The notes: generated from the sequence alone by a model not told the origin. 64,000 bases of DNA from Anthracocystis setariae (GCA_928724745.1 CAKMXJ010000016.1:582001-646000); one strand, 5' to 3'. Counted from the stretch's first letter, positions 1 to 15,400 are shown. A program made the numbers and translations.

Positions 1-3000
1 ATGGAACTTGTGTTAGCAGCTCAGATTGTCAACATCCATCTACTGCATTGTGCTGTAACGTGCTGTGCTGTGCTGTGCTGTGCTGTACAACGGTCTTGCT
101 TAGTCCGAACCAACATTGCAGCTAGCCACCGACTCGGCTAGATGCCGAACAAGTCTTAGTGCCGCCTAGCGCTGCCAGATACACATGTCGCACTCTGACA
201 GCAAAGGTTTGGCGCCGGGTCCATTGTGCATTCGGCTCTGCAAGCATGCCGTGTGTGCTGATGCATAGGGTCGAATCAAGATGGCGCTTCTCGAACAGTG
301 CAACACAATGCACAGAGCTCGGTTGGCACGCCAGACGATGACGCTGCTTGAAGCCCACTACGACGACTCGACTTACGAACCAGACCTTTCCTTGACCCTA
401 GTTTTGGACGCTTTGACTAAGCATAACAAGCACAGTGTATTGGTAGTATCCAGACGACGTTCTCAAACACGACCAAGCAAATGAAAGTTCCATCCCTTAC
501 AATACTTTAAGAAAGCTGATGCCGGACATACAGTAACACAGAGTAGATACAATCCTATCTACTGCAACTTGCTACGAGATCCGTTCCGCATTCCCATTGA
601 CGACCGGTGAGGCTTGTTTTTCATGTCTTGGCAAAAAAGAGCTTCCGGGTGTTGATCGAGGGCTGACACCTTTCCAACGGAGTTACATCGACCCTGGATG
701 GCACGAATCATGCGTCCGGGAAATGGCGCAGGCTCGACGCTTGCAAAACGCATGCGATTCTTGGCTGCTGCTGCTGCTGTTGTTGCTCCAGTTTTGTCTG
801 ACTCAACGCCATCAACGCTGTTCTAGGCTCAATATCGACTTGAGGCGTTGCTGCAGCCTTGAAAGTGCCGCCACTGCAACAGTACTTACTCGCTTGTTTC
901 GCGCTATGCATATGCGCTGCAGCAGTGACCAGCGCAATGGCTTCAAGCAGAGATCCTATCCGAGCCGATTGTGATCGTGGTCGTGTCCAGGCGAGACTTG
1001 GTGATGGCGAGCCAACGATCCATTCGCGCATTCCTTTTGGACCTGCATACAGCATAGCGTGCATCACGAAAATCGGTTGTCATGGACTGTACACTACAAC
1101 CCACAATCAAGTCGATCTAATCTGCTGGGTTGCTGGATCGGCTCTTCTTTACATGTAGATGGCTTTTTCCGTTGATTTATCCCGATCATCGCACGCGTTG
1201 TTGGTTCTCATCGCAGATCCTGATCGGCTCCACAGCTGCTTCTTTCCGAGCATGCCGGTGATGGTACGCGTTGATTGCAACGCCCGTCAAGCTGAGCAAA
1301 CAGAGATGGTACGGCCGGTCACCAAGCCGGCCAGACGAATGGACACGTGTGCAAACATCTGGATGCGTCGCTGCCGGGTAATCTTTCACGCACTGAACGT
1401 CAACCCTGCATTTGGCACTCGGAAAACACGCAAATCGGTATCTCGCTGCTTGAAAGGTTCCACAGCGATGACGGCGAAGGGGTTTTGGTGGAATAAACGG
1501 TCTTGCCGGTGTCTTCGGAGTTTCCGGTAAAAATTTCATGTTACAGACTTTACGTGGGGGAGGCGTTTACAGCCGAATCATGCAAGAGAAACTTGGACGT
1601 GTACAGCGAGAATGCCAAGACATGGTGCCATTCAAACATCAAACGGCTCGGAGATCTATGACTTGAACACACTCACCACTTTCGGGTGGACTTGATGTCC
1701 GTGGAGCCTGGCTCGGGAATAGCAAAATGGGACGGACGCCAGCAACGCGCGATTGGTCTCGGATCACGGTAGGCGCTCTGTAGCAAAGCATGCAGGTCGG
1801 CTTGCTTACGATACTGCACTAGCATTGCCTCTGCACTTGTCGATAGACTGTTCCAGATCACATGTGCAGAGCTGCAAATACGGCGAGGTAAGGCCTCAAA
1901 GCGATTCGTTTATTCTGGATGCATTCATGATTTTGAGCCATCACTCAGCCGGAGCCGCTGCTTGTCATTGTCTCCAATCAGACATTGCATTCGATTTGAT
2001 GTCTGTTCTCCAGGGGACTTGTCGGCGAGGTAGGAGCTGCACAGGCTCAAGCTGCTTCAGGGGTCACACTTTGAACCATGGTGTGCCTGACGGACATAAA
2101 GCCGTATCGATACAGCACAAAGCGGATCGCAAATCCAAGTGGGCGTCGGGTGAATTTCAGTCGGACAATCCCGTCGAACATGTAGCACATGGAGTCGCGT
2201 GCACAAACCGGGGACCCTACCAAGCGGACCCTACCAAGCACACGTCAAACTTTTCAGACACTCTGTACTGCGTCGTACAGTGCGACACCGGCCAAGATGT
2301 CTTTGTCCTCCGTTGGCAAAGATTCGATCGTCGAGAATCGCAAATCATCGAGCTTCATCGATTGCAATCGGTCTGTTGCCCGGATGATTGTGTGGCAGGC
2401 AGTCGACGGTATCTTGCACTTTCTAGGTGTTCTAGATGTTCCGCTGGAAATTCCGCGGGTTTCCTAAGCGCTCACCAGATCGCAACACATGAGGTCTCAG
2501 ACCATATCGTTATCACTTCGGTGCGTAAGATCCGGGAAAGATAACATCAAGCTGAGTAGCTTCTGGTCGACAACGCGAGCATCAAGTTTTCTCGCACTGT
2601 GTCCGTCAAGTAGTTGCGTTCAGACCTCCAGCCGTTTTGACCCCCCGAAAGCAGACGGTAGAACTTCTGCCATGATGCAAATCCATGGGCATTAGGCATA
2701 AGCGAGGTGTGACAGAGGATGCCCAACCCATGTCGGCTACGAACGTGCTCGCTGAGGGGGTCGAACGCAAATAATCAGGTTGCGCGTGGCGAGTGACCGG
2801 TCAATTCTTTCTGCTTCTCTCGCAGCTGCATCACACGCAACACTGCTTCTTTGATAACCCAAATCAAACTCCAACCCTACGACCCAGCAACCCAAACTTT
2901 GGTTTTGCCGGACACAAGCACAACCATGTTGGAACAGCCCATTCTATAGTTTGAAGATGAAAATCGCACACCACAGTGGTTCTTTTGTTTTTACTTTTTT

Positions 3001-3435
3001 TTTTTTTTTTTTCAAAGCAAGCAAACGCAGGAAATCGCATATCGACTTTCTACAAACTTAGTCTCTCGGATCTTCTCGCCAACGAACTTTGGACTTGCAC
3101 TCGAACTTTGCTGCTGCCCTGACTTCCAATCCGCTTCACAGAACAGGCCCAGGCGTACACTCCCCATGCCCATCTCAAGTATCGATAACAACGATTGAAG
3201 CAAACATACCCCACTGTAGGAGGTTGTTGCTTGTCGGCTATTTTTTTGCCCGACTCTAACCGCCACTAGCCGTTCCAAGATTCCTCCAGTCCTCGGCTGA
3301 ACAGTTAACTGCCACGGCTACGATCTTTACTTAGGATGCACAGGTCCTCTGAATTGCTCGGAACTACGTATTTACAAGTGCTTGGAATGACGTTTGCAGA
3401 GACGAACAGAGTCTATGCGCTGTAGTGAAATCAGC
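1..3435. other. Gene-poor stretch downstream of midasin
   Basis: No coding region here can be supported. The open frames overlap on both strands, lack recognisable domains and have no clear splice structure. Simple-sequence features are visible: a run of TGCTG-type pentamers at about 52-86, a CTG/TTG run at about 763-786, and an 18-base T run at 2995-3012. The right end is the 3' flank of the midasin gene. A non-coding RNA, a decayed gene or the edge of a gene outside the window cannot be excluded. Confidence 0.5.
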
Positions 3436-6400
3436 TCAGGACTCCGTCTCGCGGATCTTTTCAACCCATTGCCGAAGCGTGGCGGAAAGAACTTCTGGCA
3501 GCGCCTCTACCTCGCGAACCACGACGTAATAGTCGAAGGGGAACGTGTCCATGTATCTCTCCATCTTGAGCTGCAGACGTCCGTTGGCATCGGTGTGGTA
3601 AGAAGCGTTGGTCATATCCAAGATCGAGCTTCGCGATTGTGGGACAGCGGGCTTACCAACGACGGGGGTCGAGGTTCCACTGGCAGTGGGAGGAGGCTGC
3701 AGCGAGTCAATGACGATGAAAACCAGCATGACTCGCTGCTCAGCTGCTCTTCGAAGTAGCGAGCGAAGCTTGGCGTGATCCTGACAGATACCGTCCGAGA
3801 TGATGATCTCGAGCTGCCACAAATCCCCACCTTGCGATGCAGAGGAGGACGATCGGCCGGCGCGAGCTTCTGCCAGAGTCTCGAGCGACGTCTCAACGAG
3901 CTTGAGAACGTTGGTCTTCTTCTGCTGGAAGCCCAGACGGTCGATGACATGAGCGCCATTCTGATCGTTGAAGCTGCCCTTGCCAAAGTCATGCAGGCTC
4001 TCGACGCCTTCGCCGAAGCGGCAGATCGAAACATCACCCACCTCGAGACGAGAAAGTGCACCTGTCACAAGTGCGAGAGTCTGATATGCCAAATGAGCAG
4101 AGCGAGATTCCGACATACTGCGACTATCGTCGATGGCCAGCATAACTTGGTACTCGCGCGATGACGGCTTTGTCCTTCGAAGCCAAATCTTGTCCTTGGC
4201 AAAGTCAGACGCGATGAAGGGCACGATCTTGCGCATATTGAGTCGCTTGCCCGTGCGGAAGTCGCCGTTGAGTCTTGTCGCCAGGGTCGGAGCCAAGATG
4301 AGTCGCAGCTGCTCGCACAAGGAGAAGGCAAGGTCGGCAGTGAGGGAGGCGTACGATCTCCACAAATCGCCGGCCTTGGCGAGTCTCTCCTCCGAGGAAG
4401 TCACGTTGCGGAAAACCTCGAGTTGCTGTTGCACCTCGTCATCGGCTTCCTCCCGCACGTCGTCAGGTAGCGGGGTCATGGCTTCATCTTCGACAGATTC
4501 TTCCTCGACTTGAACATCGTCGGCCATGTTTGCATCGCCGTCACGATCCAGCATCGCCTGCTGCTCTGGTGTCAGAGACGACGATGGCGGCTTGAGATCA
4601 GATGGCATGAACGCCTTTTGCTGGCTGTCGTTGGTGGCGTTGCGCTCCTGCTTCTCCGGCTGCTCTGGGAGAGGTGCAGGTCCTTGCTGCTCTGGCTCGT
4701 CTTCATCATGGACGTCTTCACCGCGAGGCTTGGCACCCAGTGCCTCGTCTTGGTCCTCGATTCCGAGATCTCCCAGCTTGCGTACCTCATCCTGCTCTTG
4801 GGCGGCGCCGAGCGCCTGCATCTCGGCATCTTCTTCGTTGACGACATGCTCGACGTCGGTATCTTCAGGCAAGCCCTCGCCATCGTGATCCGCCTTGTCT
4901 CCGGAAGTCTCTTCTTGATCCGCGCTTGCGCTCTGGATCTGCTGCATTCGGCGTCGGAACTGCTCCAAGGCATCGCCCAACTTGCGAAGCGGATTGGGAT
5001 CACTCTCACCTTCACCGTCTTGCTCTGTATCTCCGGAGCCATCGTTACGCTCGGCTTGATGTGCTCGAGCTCCGCGCTCGTCAGCCGATGGTGGCTGTTC
5101 TGCTTGCTCCTGCGGTGGCGCCTCTCCGGAATCGTCGACATCCATACCATGTTCGGCCTGGGACTGATCCTTTCGAGCGTCGACCCTTCTTCCGCTTTGT
5201 GCGCGCGAAGATTGTTGCTGGTTGGCAGACTCGTTCTGGCCACCGTCGTCGGCGCCTTGATCGACGGCATCGATATCAAAGGGATCGACCTGGTCTTGCA
5301 GGCTACCAGCTGAATTCTCAGCTCCAGAACGTGGCTGTTGCTTTGCAGGATCAGCCTCGTCCTCCTCGCCATCTTCGTCCATGGCATCTTCACCTTCGTC
5401 CTTGTCCACCTTGAGATCGTCCTCAGGTTGCTGATCAGCCACTTCACCATCAGCCGTCTCTTCGGTGTCCATCTTGTTGTCCGGTTCATCACGATTCTGG
5501 TCGTCCACGAGCTCGTCCAGAGCCTTGTCGTTGACCTGCTCGCGCTGATCTTCTGGCTGCTCGATGTCGCTGAATTCGTCGAGCCCGTCATCGTCTTCGT
5601 CACGATCGCCGTCGCTAAGACCATCCATTCCATCCATGTTGAGATCCTCGTCGAGATCGAGATTCTCACCTTGGTCGACGTCTTGGTCTAGCTGGCGTCC
5701 GCCACCCTCGCCTTGTGGGTCAGCCTCTTCGTTCTCCTCCTCAGGACGTTTGCCCTCTTCGTCATCGCCATCACCGTCCTCAGGCTCATTCGAGTCCGGA
5801 TCAGCACCCTCTTCGGCTTCCGTTGGATCAGCTTTGCTATCGGCTTCCGGTTGCTGTTCATCACGAGACCCCTCCGCCGGCAGTTCCTGCTTCTGCTTCT
5901 TGTCGTCAGCAGCTGTCGAATCATCGGTCTTGGGCACCGACTCAGCTTCCTTGCTGTCCGCATCGTTGGCTCCAAGATCCTTGTTGGTCTTGTCTTCCGG
6001 AGCATCCTTCTTGTCGTCCTCTTCATCTTCGTTTCCATCCCAGACCTTTTCGTCAACAGCGTTCGGATCAAGAGGGTCGACATTGCCGACAGCTTCTTCG
6101 TGCTCTTGCTCGTCACCCTCCTCTCCTTGATCGCTACCTCCCTCATCGTCACCGTCAACGCTGATGTCCTCGAGATCGCCACCAAAGTCATTGTCGGCTT
6201 CCTTGGCGTTCTTCTCGCGCTCGGTCTTGTCACCTTCATCGCCTTCGTCGGCTGGATCGTCCTTCTGCAGTTCCTCGATTTCGTCGTCATCCTCCATCTG
6301 GTCAGTGATGTCCTTCGCGCCAGAGCCATCTCCGAGACCCGTGCCGCCCTCCGGCTCTCCATCATCGCCCTCGCCATCATCATCCTGTTGCTCCTCAGGA

Positions 6401-9400
6401 GGCTTGCAGAACCCTTTGCTGGCGAGTGCCGTCATGAGATGGCAGAGCGTATGGTCAAGCTTGAGCAAACTTCTCGAGAAGTGAGCCGATGCCAACAAGT
6501 GCGCTCGGAGCAACTCGGAGAACTCGTGCAGGAAGGGATAGACACCAGCAAGCTGTACCTGCACCAGTTGCTCAGCTCCAGGATCCCTGGCCAATTGCCG
6601 AGCTACCTCGAACATCTTTTCAACTTCAGAGAGAACCGATGACGATCGCAATACAGCCTGTTGTTTTCGCAGGTTCTTCAGCTCGTCAACAATGATTTTG
6701 TCGGGCAAGTTCTCGGCACTGTCCTCCGCAGCTGCTTTGTCGGCCGCAGAGCTTGCAGCGCCAGTGCGACGAGCGTCTTGAGCGACTTGCAGCACCGCAG
6801 AGACAACCGTGTTGGCCTGTTGAACAAGATCCTCAGCTTGGCATGTTCCCTCGATCGGCAGCTCAAGGGTGGCAAGGCACTGCTCGACCAGAGTCGAGCC
6901 GGTCAGTGCCCACTTCCAAACAGGGTGCAAAAGTGACTCCAGAGCTGGCAGAACATCCAGATGGGTTCGGAGGTCCTGCGCAACGCCCTCAATGAGCTGA
7001 CCACTTGCCTCGACGTCCTCGCGCTCTTGTTCGGTGAGGACAAAGCTCTTGGAACCGCGAGCAGGGGCAGCCTTGGCAGTCTTTTGAATCTTGGAAGCGC
7101 AGTGGACGAGCTCAGCTGTCCATGCTGGAAGACGTGCAAGTAGCACATCGCTTGCAGCTGCCGGGAACGCGGTGGTTGCCAAGAATCTCGGAGCTTGGGC
7201 CTTGATTTCCTCTACAGCGTTCGCGAGACGAGCAAGGAAGTCGGCCAAGGCTCGGAATGGCGAAGACTTGGTCGCCCGAATCGTGGTACCCAAAGGTACA
7301 GCGTGAAGGTCGCGCATACGATGAGTGAACGCTTCGAGTGACGAGAGAGTCTCGAGCTCCGAATGCATCCTGTCCCTCTCCTGCAGCACCAGATGAGTGA
7401 CATGTTCGATGTAATTGACCCCTCGTTGCAGCTCCGCAGTGGACAGATCGGCACTGTGACCCTGCAAAGAGTCGCGCACTTTCGGCAGCGTGGCCAGGAG
7501 ACGGAAGAACAGCTTTTCGACAATTGCGAACTGCTCGCAGGAGAGCGAGTCAGGGCAAACCGAAAGCAACGCAGGTCGCGTGTAGATATGCATCACGCTC
7601 TGGTTTACCGCAGCAACATCGGTCTTGAGGAAAGAGCTGAGGCCGATGCGTCGGAGTTCCTTGAGCAGATCCGACCAGGCCTTGCGCTTGCGAGCCGTCA
7701 AATTCTTGATCGCCTTTTCGTTGTCCTCCTTCGAGAATGCGGGTGTCAGCTTGGCCAACTGCTGCTGGCGATCGACAATCTCATCTGCGAGATCCGCTAC
7801 GTCTGCCGCCGTTGCTATGGACTGGAGCAACGTTGGCCACAAGCTATCACCGCCCATCTTTTGGAGGACCGAGAGGGTCTTGGACAAATGCCGGATATGT
7901 TCAGGAGCGGTCTCGTTGGCGCTTGCCAGCAACACGGCCTCCTTCCAGGCCTCGCTCGAGACATCAGGGATCTCGTTCCGGCTTTGAGAGTCAAGAGACA
8001 GGGGAGGAATGTCCTTTCGGGAGAGTGCATCGAGATGCGAGGCCAGCATCGGGTCCACTGGCTGACGGAGAACGTCACGAAACTTGCGGAGAGTCTTGTG
8101 CAACTGACGATGGGTCTTCTGTGCCGACTGCTTGAGTGCATGGATGTTGATGTCCTTCCAGCTGGCAAGCTTGATGAAGCCAAGGATGTCCTTCTCGAGC
8201 GCTGTTCGCTGGCTGTGCAGCGTGTGGGAGATGCGCTCGTCGAATTGGCGGAAGAAAGTGGTGACGTTGTGCAACACCATGCCGATCTCACGGAGACCGT
8301 TGCTGTCTTTTGGCGGAGCAAAACGGACCAATCGCCCCACGAAGCGTGCGAACGACTCGAGAAGCGAAAGACGGCCCTCAAACTGACCGAGAGGACTCGA
8401 TCGAACAAACTGGTCTACGGCGTCGATAAGCTGCTCGATATGCTGCTGGAAAGCTTCGGGGCCCTCCGCGAAGGCTGCACGTGTTCCACGGATGACAATC
8501 TCGTACACGCGGAACCACCATTCTCCCACCTCTTCCTGAAAGTTGCGCGCCTGCGTGTTGAGCAATTCGCCCCAGCACGAGAGCTCGAGTCGCCTCCATT
8601 CGATGATCTGGGTGGAGATACGCTCTCGGTTGGCCTGAATGGACGTCTCCGAGCTGGCAAAACCCTCCCAGTCCTCTGTGTGAGTGAGCAGCTGTTCGAG
8701 AGCGCTCAGCATTTTGGCTATCGGGCTTGCGGAATCGAGTCGCAGGACAGCATCGCAGCGGTCTCGGATATGCTGCAGAACCATCTGCTCTGGCCAATCA
8801 TGAATCAGGGCGCTCAGGCGGGTCCGTAGCTCTTCGACCATCGCCGTCGCCTTCCGGACTTCGGAAGGTTGTGGATCCAAGTAAAAATTGAAATCCTTCA
8901 GCATTCGCGTCGATGCAAGCTGATCGTCGATAGCTGCTGAGAGCCCGAACGCGGCACCGATCTGGTCGAGTGATTCGTGCCAATCCTCGTGATGCTTGCG
9001 TAGCAGCTTGGTCACGAGACGGTCCCTCTCTTGGTGGTACATCGTCGATGCCATCTTGCCCTCCGACGATCCGAAGATGGCCATATGTGCGTGCAAAATG
9101 GCAGCATACCGAGTCGGAGGCAGTAGCATGCCTTTGTGTCGCGATTCTTCCCCGTTCGCCTCGGTTGTTTGCTTGACTCCATCGAGGACATCGTCGTCAT
9201 ACTCGGGGAAGAGGGAGTGGAACTCTTGCTCTTCCGCTTCGGCATCCAGCTCGATGGACTCTTCGATCTTGCGTGATTTGTAGAGGCTCGTGTTCTCCTC
9301 CTCCTCGCGCTTCGCTCGTTCTCTGTCAAGAGACCACAGCTGGAAGATCCTTTCGTAGCTGCGGCTGACGTTCCGCAACGTTACGGGATCCTCGAGTGCT

Positions 9401-12400
9401 TCTGTGACAAGAGTGGCCTTGTCGTAGGCGACCGCTGCTGTGGATGCGATCAAAAGCGAAGCTGAGACGTCGGATCGAGCCTGCAACTGACTGGTAAGAT
9501 CCGTTCGAAGCAGCAAGGAAGAGCTGCGTGCGGTCGGAAAAGTCACAAGCGCGCTAACAATCTCAGCGCGCTGCTTGACATCCGCCGGTGCCGATGCGAT
9601 GCGAGCGGCTTGCTTGACGAGGCAGAGACCCAGCTGCAACTGCAATAGAGAAGCTGTGATAGGTTCCACCATGTCACGCAGCTCAGCGAAGGTCTTGCGA
9701 AGTCGGTCGCCGAACGAGAGAACGCTGGCTTGCAAGCTGACCTCTCGCTGCTCTGCCTGTTCCGAAGGTCCATAAACCAAAGCTCGGACCAAGTCTGCCA
9801 TTCGCTCAGGACTCAGGACTTCCTTCAAGAAAGATGACGTCTCTCGATAGAACTGCGACAGGAGCCGAAGGTTTGGTTTGCGCCAGGCTTGATCACGGTC
9901 GCCACCCTGGCCTCTAAGCTGCAGCGTGCTTTCCTCGATCTGCTTGCGCAGGTCTTGAATGACGCGGTTACTCGTCTCTCCCGTAACGATAGCCTCGGCA
10001 TGCATCTCGAGCTCCAGTGCGACTTGAAGCTGTTCGCGGCAATATTCACCGAAATTCGCCATGGTCCTGCGAGCAACGATCGGGTCGAGAGCAACGTTGG
10101 GCATGTAGAGTCGCAACAAGGCTAGCGAGGTGGCGACCCAGGCTTTACCAAGCAGCGTTGAGTCCTTTTCATCGGATCCGGGGTTCAGCATGGGCTCCAA
10201 CTCATTCTCTAGGAAGGCAGTCCAATCAGTCAGGGCTGCCGCAGTGACGTCCGGAAGATGAGCCTCACCGACCTCTTGCAGTGTCTTGAGAGCGGTGGAG
10301 CACTGCTGAACCGTCACCGTCGACTTCCACGTAGGTACGTCATGCTCCGCTATCTCCTTGTGGGCTGCCTTGTACAAAGTCTCCGATACGAAGCAGACGA
10401 AGCGAACCAGGATCTGTGTCAGCTTCTCTTCACGCGATGCAGAGCTTGCAGGCAGCGAGACTCCCGCTGTCCTGATCATACGACCGACCAAAGCGTCGTG
10501 ATGCGTTTTCTCGAGCAATGACCTGCTTCCAAAGCGCGACTCGAGCAGAGTGCAAAGCAGAACAGGTCGCAGGACGTACGACGGTCCATCAGCGCCGGTT
10601 TTCGACGACCAAAGTCGTCGGATCCAGGTCAAGTCGGACAGCAATGCGTTGGATCTAGGAGCTGCGATGTCCATAGCCCACAGAGCCGCCTTGCACGATG
10701 CGGCAGCAACCTGGAACGAGGGTGAAGGATGGGACTCGAGCAGATGCATGACGAGTCGCATCCTGGATGCTTGCGAGTTGCCCAGAAGACAGTCCGGTGT
10801 CTTGATCGAGACCTCGGCGATGCTAAGCAGAGCATTTTCTGCAGTCTCGAATGCGTTCGATCTCGCATGTTGCTCTTGCGCCTCGATCGCAGCCTTGTGA
10901 CCAGTCGATCGGATCCATTTGAGCGTCTGCCAGCCGAGTTGCAACATCTCCTTCCGCTGAGCAGGGGCAGCGGATTGCTTGCCAGCTATGCAGAGGGTTG
11001 CCGCAACGTCCAACGCATTCCTGAGCAGGCCGTCAGCTGCAGCGGGAAGCAGGGCGGCTTCGTCGCAGACGAGACGGTACAGATTCGTCTGCATGCCTTG
11101 TTCGGCACCGAACAGAGCCCAGATGGCGAAAAAGGCCTTGCCAGATGTCAGCTCGAGCGAGCCACCGAGCAGCTCGACGATCTCAGAGAGGACGTTGTCG
11201 GTTTCGATGCCGCCCGCGGTGACATCCTTTAGCAAGCGAGACATGAATCTCACAATGATCTGCATCGACGAGAAGTCCAAGTCTGAAGTGGAACAGAGCG
11301 TCTGCAAATACTCTGCGGAGCGCATGAGAAGGTCGATCTGGCGAAGACTCGAACTCGGAACGCTCTGGAAGTCGCCGCTCCGCATCGCAGTCAGTACCGT
11401 CCGCTGGACTGCAACGATCAGTGGGAACACATTTCGGACGGCTGTGGTAGCCTGATCCTCGTCATGGACCAAGGCAGTGCTGCTGAGCCTTGCCGATCGT
11501 TCCAAGATGCTGAGGTCTTGCATACGCTTCGCTGATGCTGCTTCAGCAATCCGCCTCGTCTCTAGACGATGCACCATAGCAGCAAGCAGAAGTTGCGCAG
11601 CCTGCGATGGTACCATCTGCGCCTCGAGTAGACGGCACACATTGTCGTCGTATCGAAGGTCGAAAGCGAGACCATCGGCCAGGTCATGAGAGAGGCGTCC
11701 AGAGTCGACTAGGCTGACCTGCTGGGCGTGCATCGAGCTGTGCAGAGGCTGTGCCGACGAGATGACTTCCTGGAGAAGTGCCAAGGTGGTTTCCGGCCGC
11801 CAAGATGTGTATCGAGCTGCTACTGGCGAAGTCAGCGTCAGCGCCTTGGGGGAGCTCATTCGGACGAGCAGCGATGCACCGGCTTGAGAGGCAGCACTGT
11901 CCAGCCCCACGACGTACAAAGGAAGGGCAGCAGCTGCGAGCGCCGAGTTGGTCAGGATCAGTTGACTTGCGGCCCACACTGCAGCCTTTCGCTCCAAGCT
12001 GGCAGAGACCTGTTGCGCCTCGAGGAGCGCCGTGTTTTGTGCAAGACCATGTTGCAGCATCTGTGTACGGATGGAGGCCTCCATGAGCTCGCGTTGAGTA
12101 GAGCGCGTCACCGTCATGGGCAACATCGCATCGGCTCCACAGAGGCTTGACAGCCTTTCAAGATCGCTCGATGCGGTATCGGACTGCGGCAGGAGACTGA
12201 TCTCTATGCCTCGATTCCTCATGGCTCTCGAGAGCTCGCCGTGCCTCGGGTCCAGGCACATGAAGACACGGAAATTGGGATGCGGTCGTACTACAGGCAC
12301 CTTTCCGTCGACGATACCACGTTCGCTGATCACCAACGAGCCATTGACCTCAAAGAGGGAGTTGAGACGGTCGAGAACTGACGCTGAGCACAGGTTGGCA

Positions 12401-15400
12401 TTATCAAGCATGAGCCAATGGCCCTCTTGCAATGCTCGAAGCAAAGGTCCATCGATCCATTCAAACCTGCCGGTGGCTTTCTGGCTCTGCTCCGAAGTGT
12501 GGTTGAGTTCGAGAGCCAAGGCAGTGGCGTCGTCGAGAGCCTTGCAGAACGTCGCGTCATCGATCCCGTCCGTTGCGTCGCGGATCGATTCGAGGGCGCT
12601 GATCCGTTTCTTCGCATCAATGGTCCTGCCAGACGAGCCGACTCCAATTTCAAGTGCTTGTTTGGCTTCCAGGAACGCACACAATTGTGCGTTCCCGGAA
12701 GCAAAGACCTGTTCCGCGATACGCTGCATTTCGAGCAGGAGTGAGGCCAAGGCGTCTCGGTAGCGAGCTTGAGGATCGTACTGCTCGAACGTGCCAATGA
12801 GATCCATGGTGTCGGTACCCGAGTTCATCTGGAATTCCTCCAGAGGGGCACCAGCCACCTGGGACAGCAACCTCACCATACTGGTCTTGCCGCTGCCTGT
12901 AGGTCCAACCAGGATCGCGAGCCATTCTTTGCGAACGCAATCCATCAACGTCTCGAGTACCGGAAGCTGACTTTGCAAAAGCACGAGGCGCTGCTTCTGT
13001 GTCCCTAGAGCAGGTCTGCGCTGCATCACGGCATGTCCGATGCGCAGGTATTTGGAAGTCAGGGTCGGCACGGCGCGACTATTTAAGGCCGCAACCTCGC
13101 CGAACGACTTGCGGAAGAGCTCTCGGGCTGCTTGGCGATCTGCAGCGGTGCGGAAGCGCTGCACATAGAGAGATGCGAGATGCTCAATGGGATCGCCGAT
13201 CTTGTTGAGACCAAGATCCGTGTGGAGCAAGTCGAGCCAGCGCATGAGATCCCGCAAATTGAACTCCCACGGTGCGCCGATCCTTCCAAAGGAGTGTTTG
13301 ACGACCACTTCGTGGTGGAGCTCGAAGTTGAAATGGATCATTCTACGCAGTTGATCCTGGTCGAACTTGGGAAACAGATGAGTGCTGATGGTGAGAATAT
13401 CGTCGCCCGTCAGCTCGTCAATGTGCACCTTGATGAACCTGTTTAGAAATGACTTCGGCAGCCCCTTTCGGCCTCCTCCTTGGTGGTGAGGGTTTTGAGC
13501 AGCAAAGATGCGGAAATCGGGATGCTTCGTAAAGGATCGACCAAGCTCTGGCACATACACGGTACCTCGGTGGTCGAGACAAGAGTTGAGACCCTCGAGG
13601 ACAGTTTGGGATGCCAGATTCATCTCGTCGAGAAGGACCCATTCGCCCTGCTGCATAGCAGTCAGAAAAGCCGCATCACGCCAGGCAAACTCACCCGGTC
13701 CTCCCCCTTCCAGCGGCATGTCGGAACCGAAAAGATCGACGAGCTCGGTCTGATCGGATAGGTTGATACGAGTCAGAGGTCGGCCAGCTCCAGCCGCGAG
13801 AGCGGTAATCAAACTTGTCTTTCCTGCACCTGGACTGCCTTCAAGAAGCACCGATTTTCCTGGGACGGAAAGCGCTCGCAAAACACGCATAGCATTGGAT
13901 GCTGATGTTCTGGCACCGAAGCTGAAGGAACCGCTAGTCTGAGCAAGACTTCCACGAGCAATGGAGAAAGGACCGATGCGTAGCTGCTCGTTCGAGACTT
14001 CGACTTCAAAGAGACTCGACTGCTTCGGATCGTACTGTGTAGGAGAGATGAGCTCGGCGACCTTGGCCAGGCAGCGATCCCGAAGCTGATTCAAACCTGC
14101 TGCGGTCATGGCTGCGGTGGCAGGCAAAGCGCCAAGACCGTCGATGACGATCAGAGATGCGCCGTGAGCGAAGGCCAAGGCCGGATCGAGGGAAGCTTTG
14201 GCAGAAAGTTCATTCATGAAAGACGCCCAAGTCAACAGATCTCGCAATCCGAGTCCCGACGGGTCGCGCCCGCCAATCTGATGGATGAACCAATCGGTAA
14301 AGTCGATGATCGGCTCCGTCCATGTCGAGAGGCTTGCATCCTTCCACTGTGCATTGATGATCTGGATCAGATCGCTGCGAATATCGACGTGAGGCACCCA
14401 GATCTCGGTGAATCGATTCCTGAGCGCGGGAGAAAGTTCCTTTTTGCCGTAGTCGCCACCAGGGTTCATGGTGGCCAGAACCTGAAATCCGTTTGCGCCC
14501 GTGATATGAGAAGCGGAGATGTCCGCCTCTGAGGTCAATTGGCTCGACGAGGTGGCGCGTTCCGCCAGGACCAGTGTTCGTGCAGGTTCAAGGACACTGT
14601 TGAGACGCTCCAGCACACTGTCGTCCGCCAGCGAAATCTCGTCCAGCAGGATATGATCCCCCGCTCGCATGGCCTGCACCAGAGGACCGTCTTGCCACTC
14701 GAACAGCGCGCTTGCCTGATATACACTACGCAGAGCCGTTTGCAGCATCTGTCGGGCCTCCTCCTTCTGGTTCTCCGGCAGCGAAGTCAAATGCTCTGGC
14801 TCTTTGGACAGAACAGCTTCAAGGACAGAAGCGACATCCTCGAGTCGGCTCTGTGCATCCAAAGTGTGAGGAATCTGGAGAGCGTCGAGAGCCTCGATGC
14901 TGCTTTCCTTGGCAGCACTCTGCTGAGCGGCTCGGTTGCGCAGAGGGCGTTGTCCACCCAAGAGATCGGCCGTGTCTGTGTTCTGGTGGCAATTGACGCA
15001 ATGCAGATCGCGTCCGAAAGCGGTGGCAAGCACCTCGCATACCGACGTTTTACCTGCACCAGTCTCTCCGACGAGCAAGACAGGTTCATTGTAGCGCAGA
15101 CTCGTAGCGACCAGACACAGCAGGCGCTGGAAAGCCGAAGTACGGACGATGCTCGTGTTCGACAAGGCGCCAATGATGGCGCTACCGAGACCATCACCCA
15201 TTCTGGCTAGCGTCGCCTCGCTCTCCGGACCTTCGAGCCTGTACATGCGATCGACGTCGAGCTTGACGCGCATGATCTTCTCGATGACGTCTTTGACGGT
15301 CTCCTTGTCATCGGCGCGACGTGCTCGCTCGGCAATAAGCATGTAGCCATTCTCTGCCAGTTGCTGGTAGCCAACTGCCTCGCGATGACCCCAACGGAAG

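Noticed and set aside
2189..2467. 92-codon frame ending in a hydrophobic, protein-like stretch
   Set aside because: The stretch is short, isolated and without supporting upstream exon; not enough to call a gene or pseudogene.
1753..2544. 263-codon open frame on the + strand
   Set aside because: No domain, signal peptide or plausible composition; a second open frame overlaps it in another phase. Treated as chance in GC-rich DNA.
4510..6642. Several long + strand frames opposite the midasin acidic region
   Set aside because: They are antisense reflections of the GAG/GAC-rich coding sequence, giving Leu/Val/Ser-rich nonsense.
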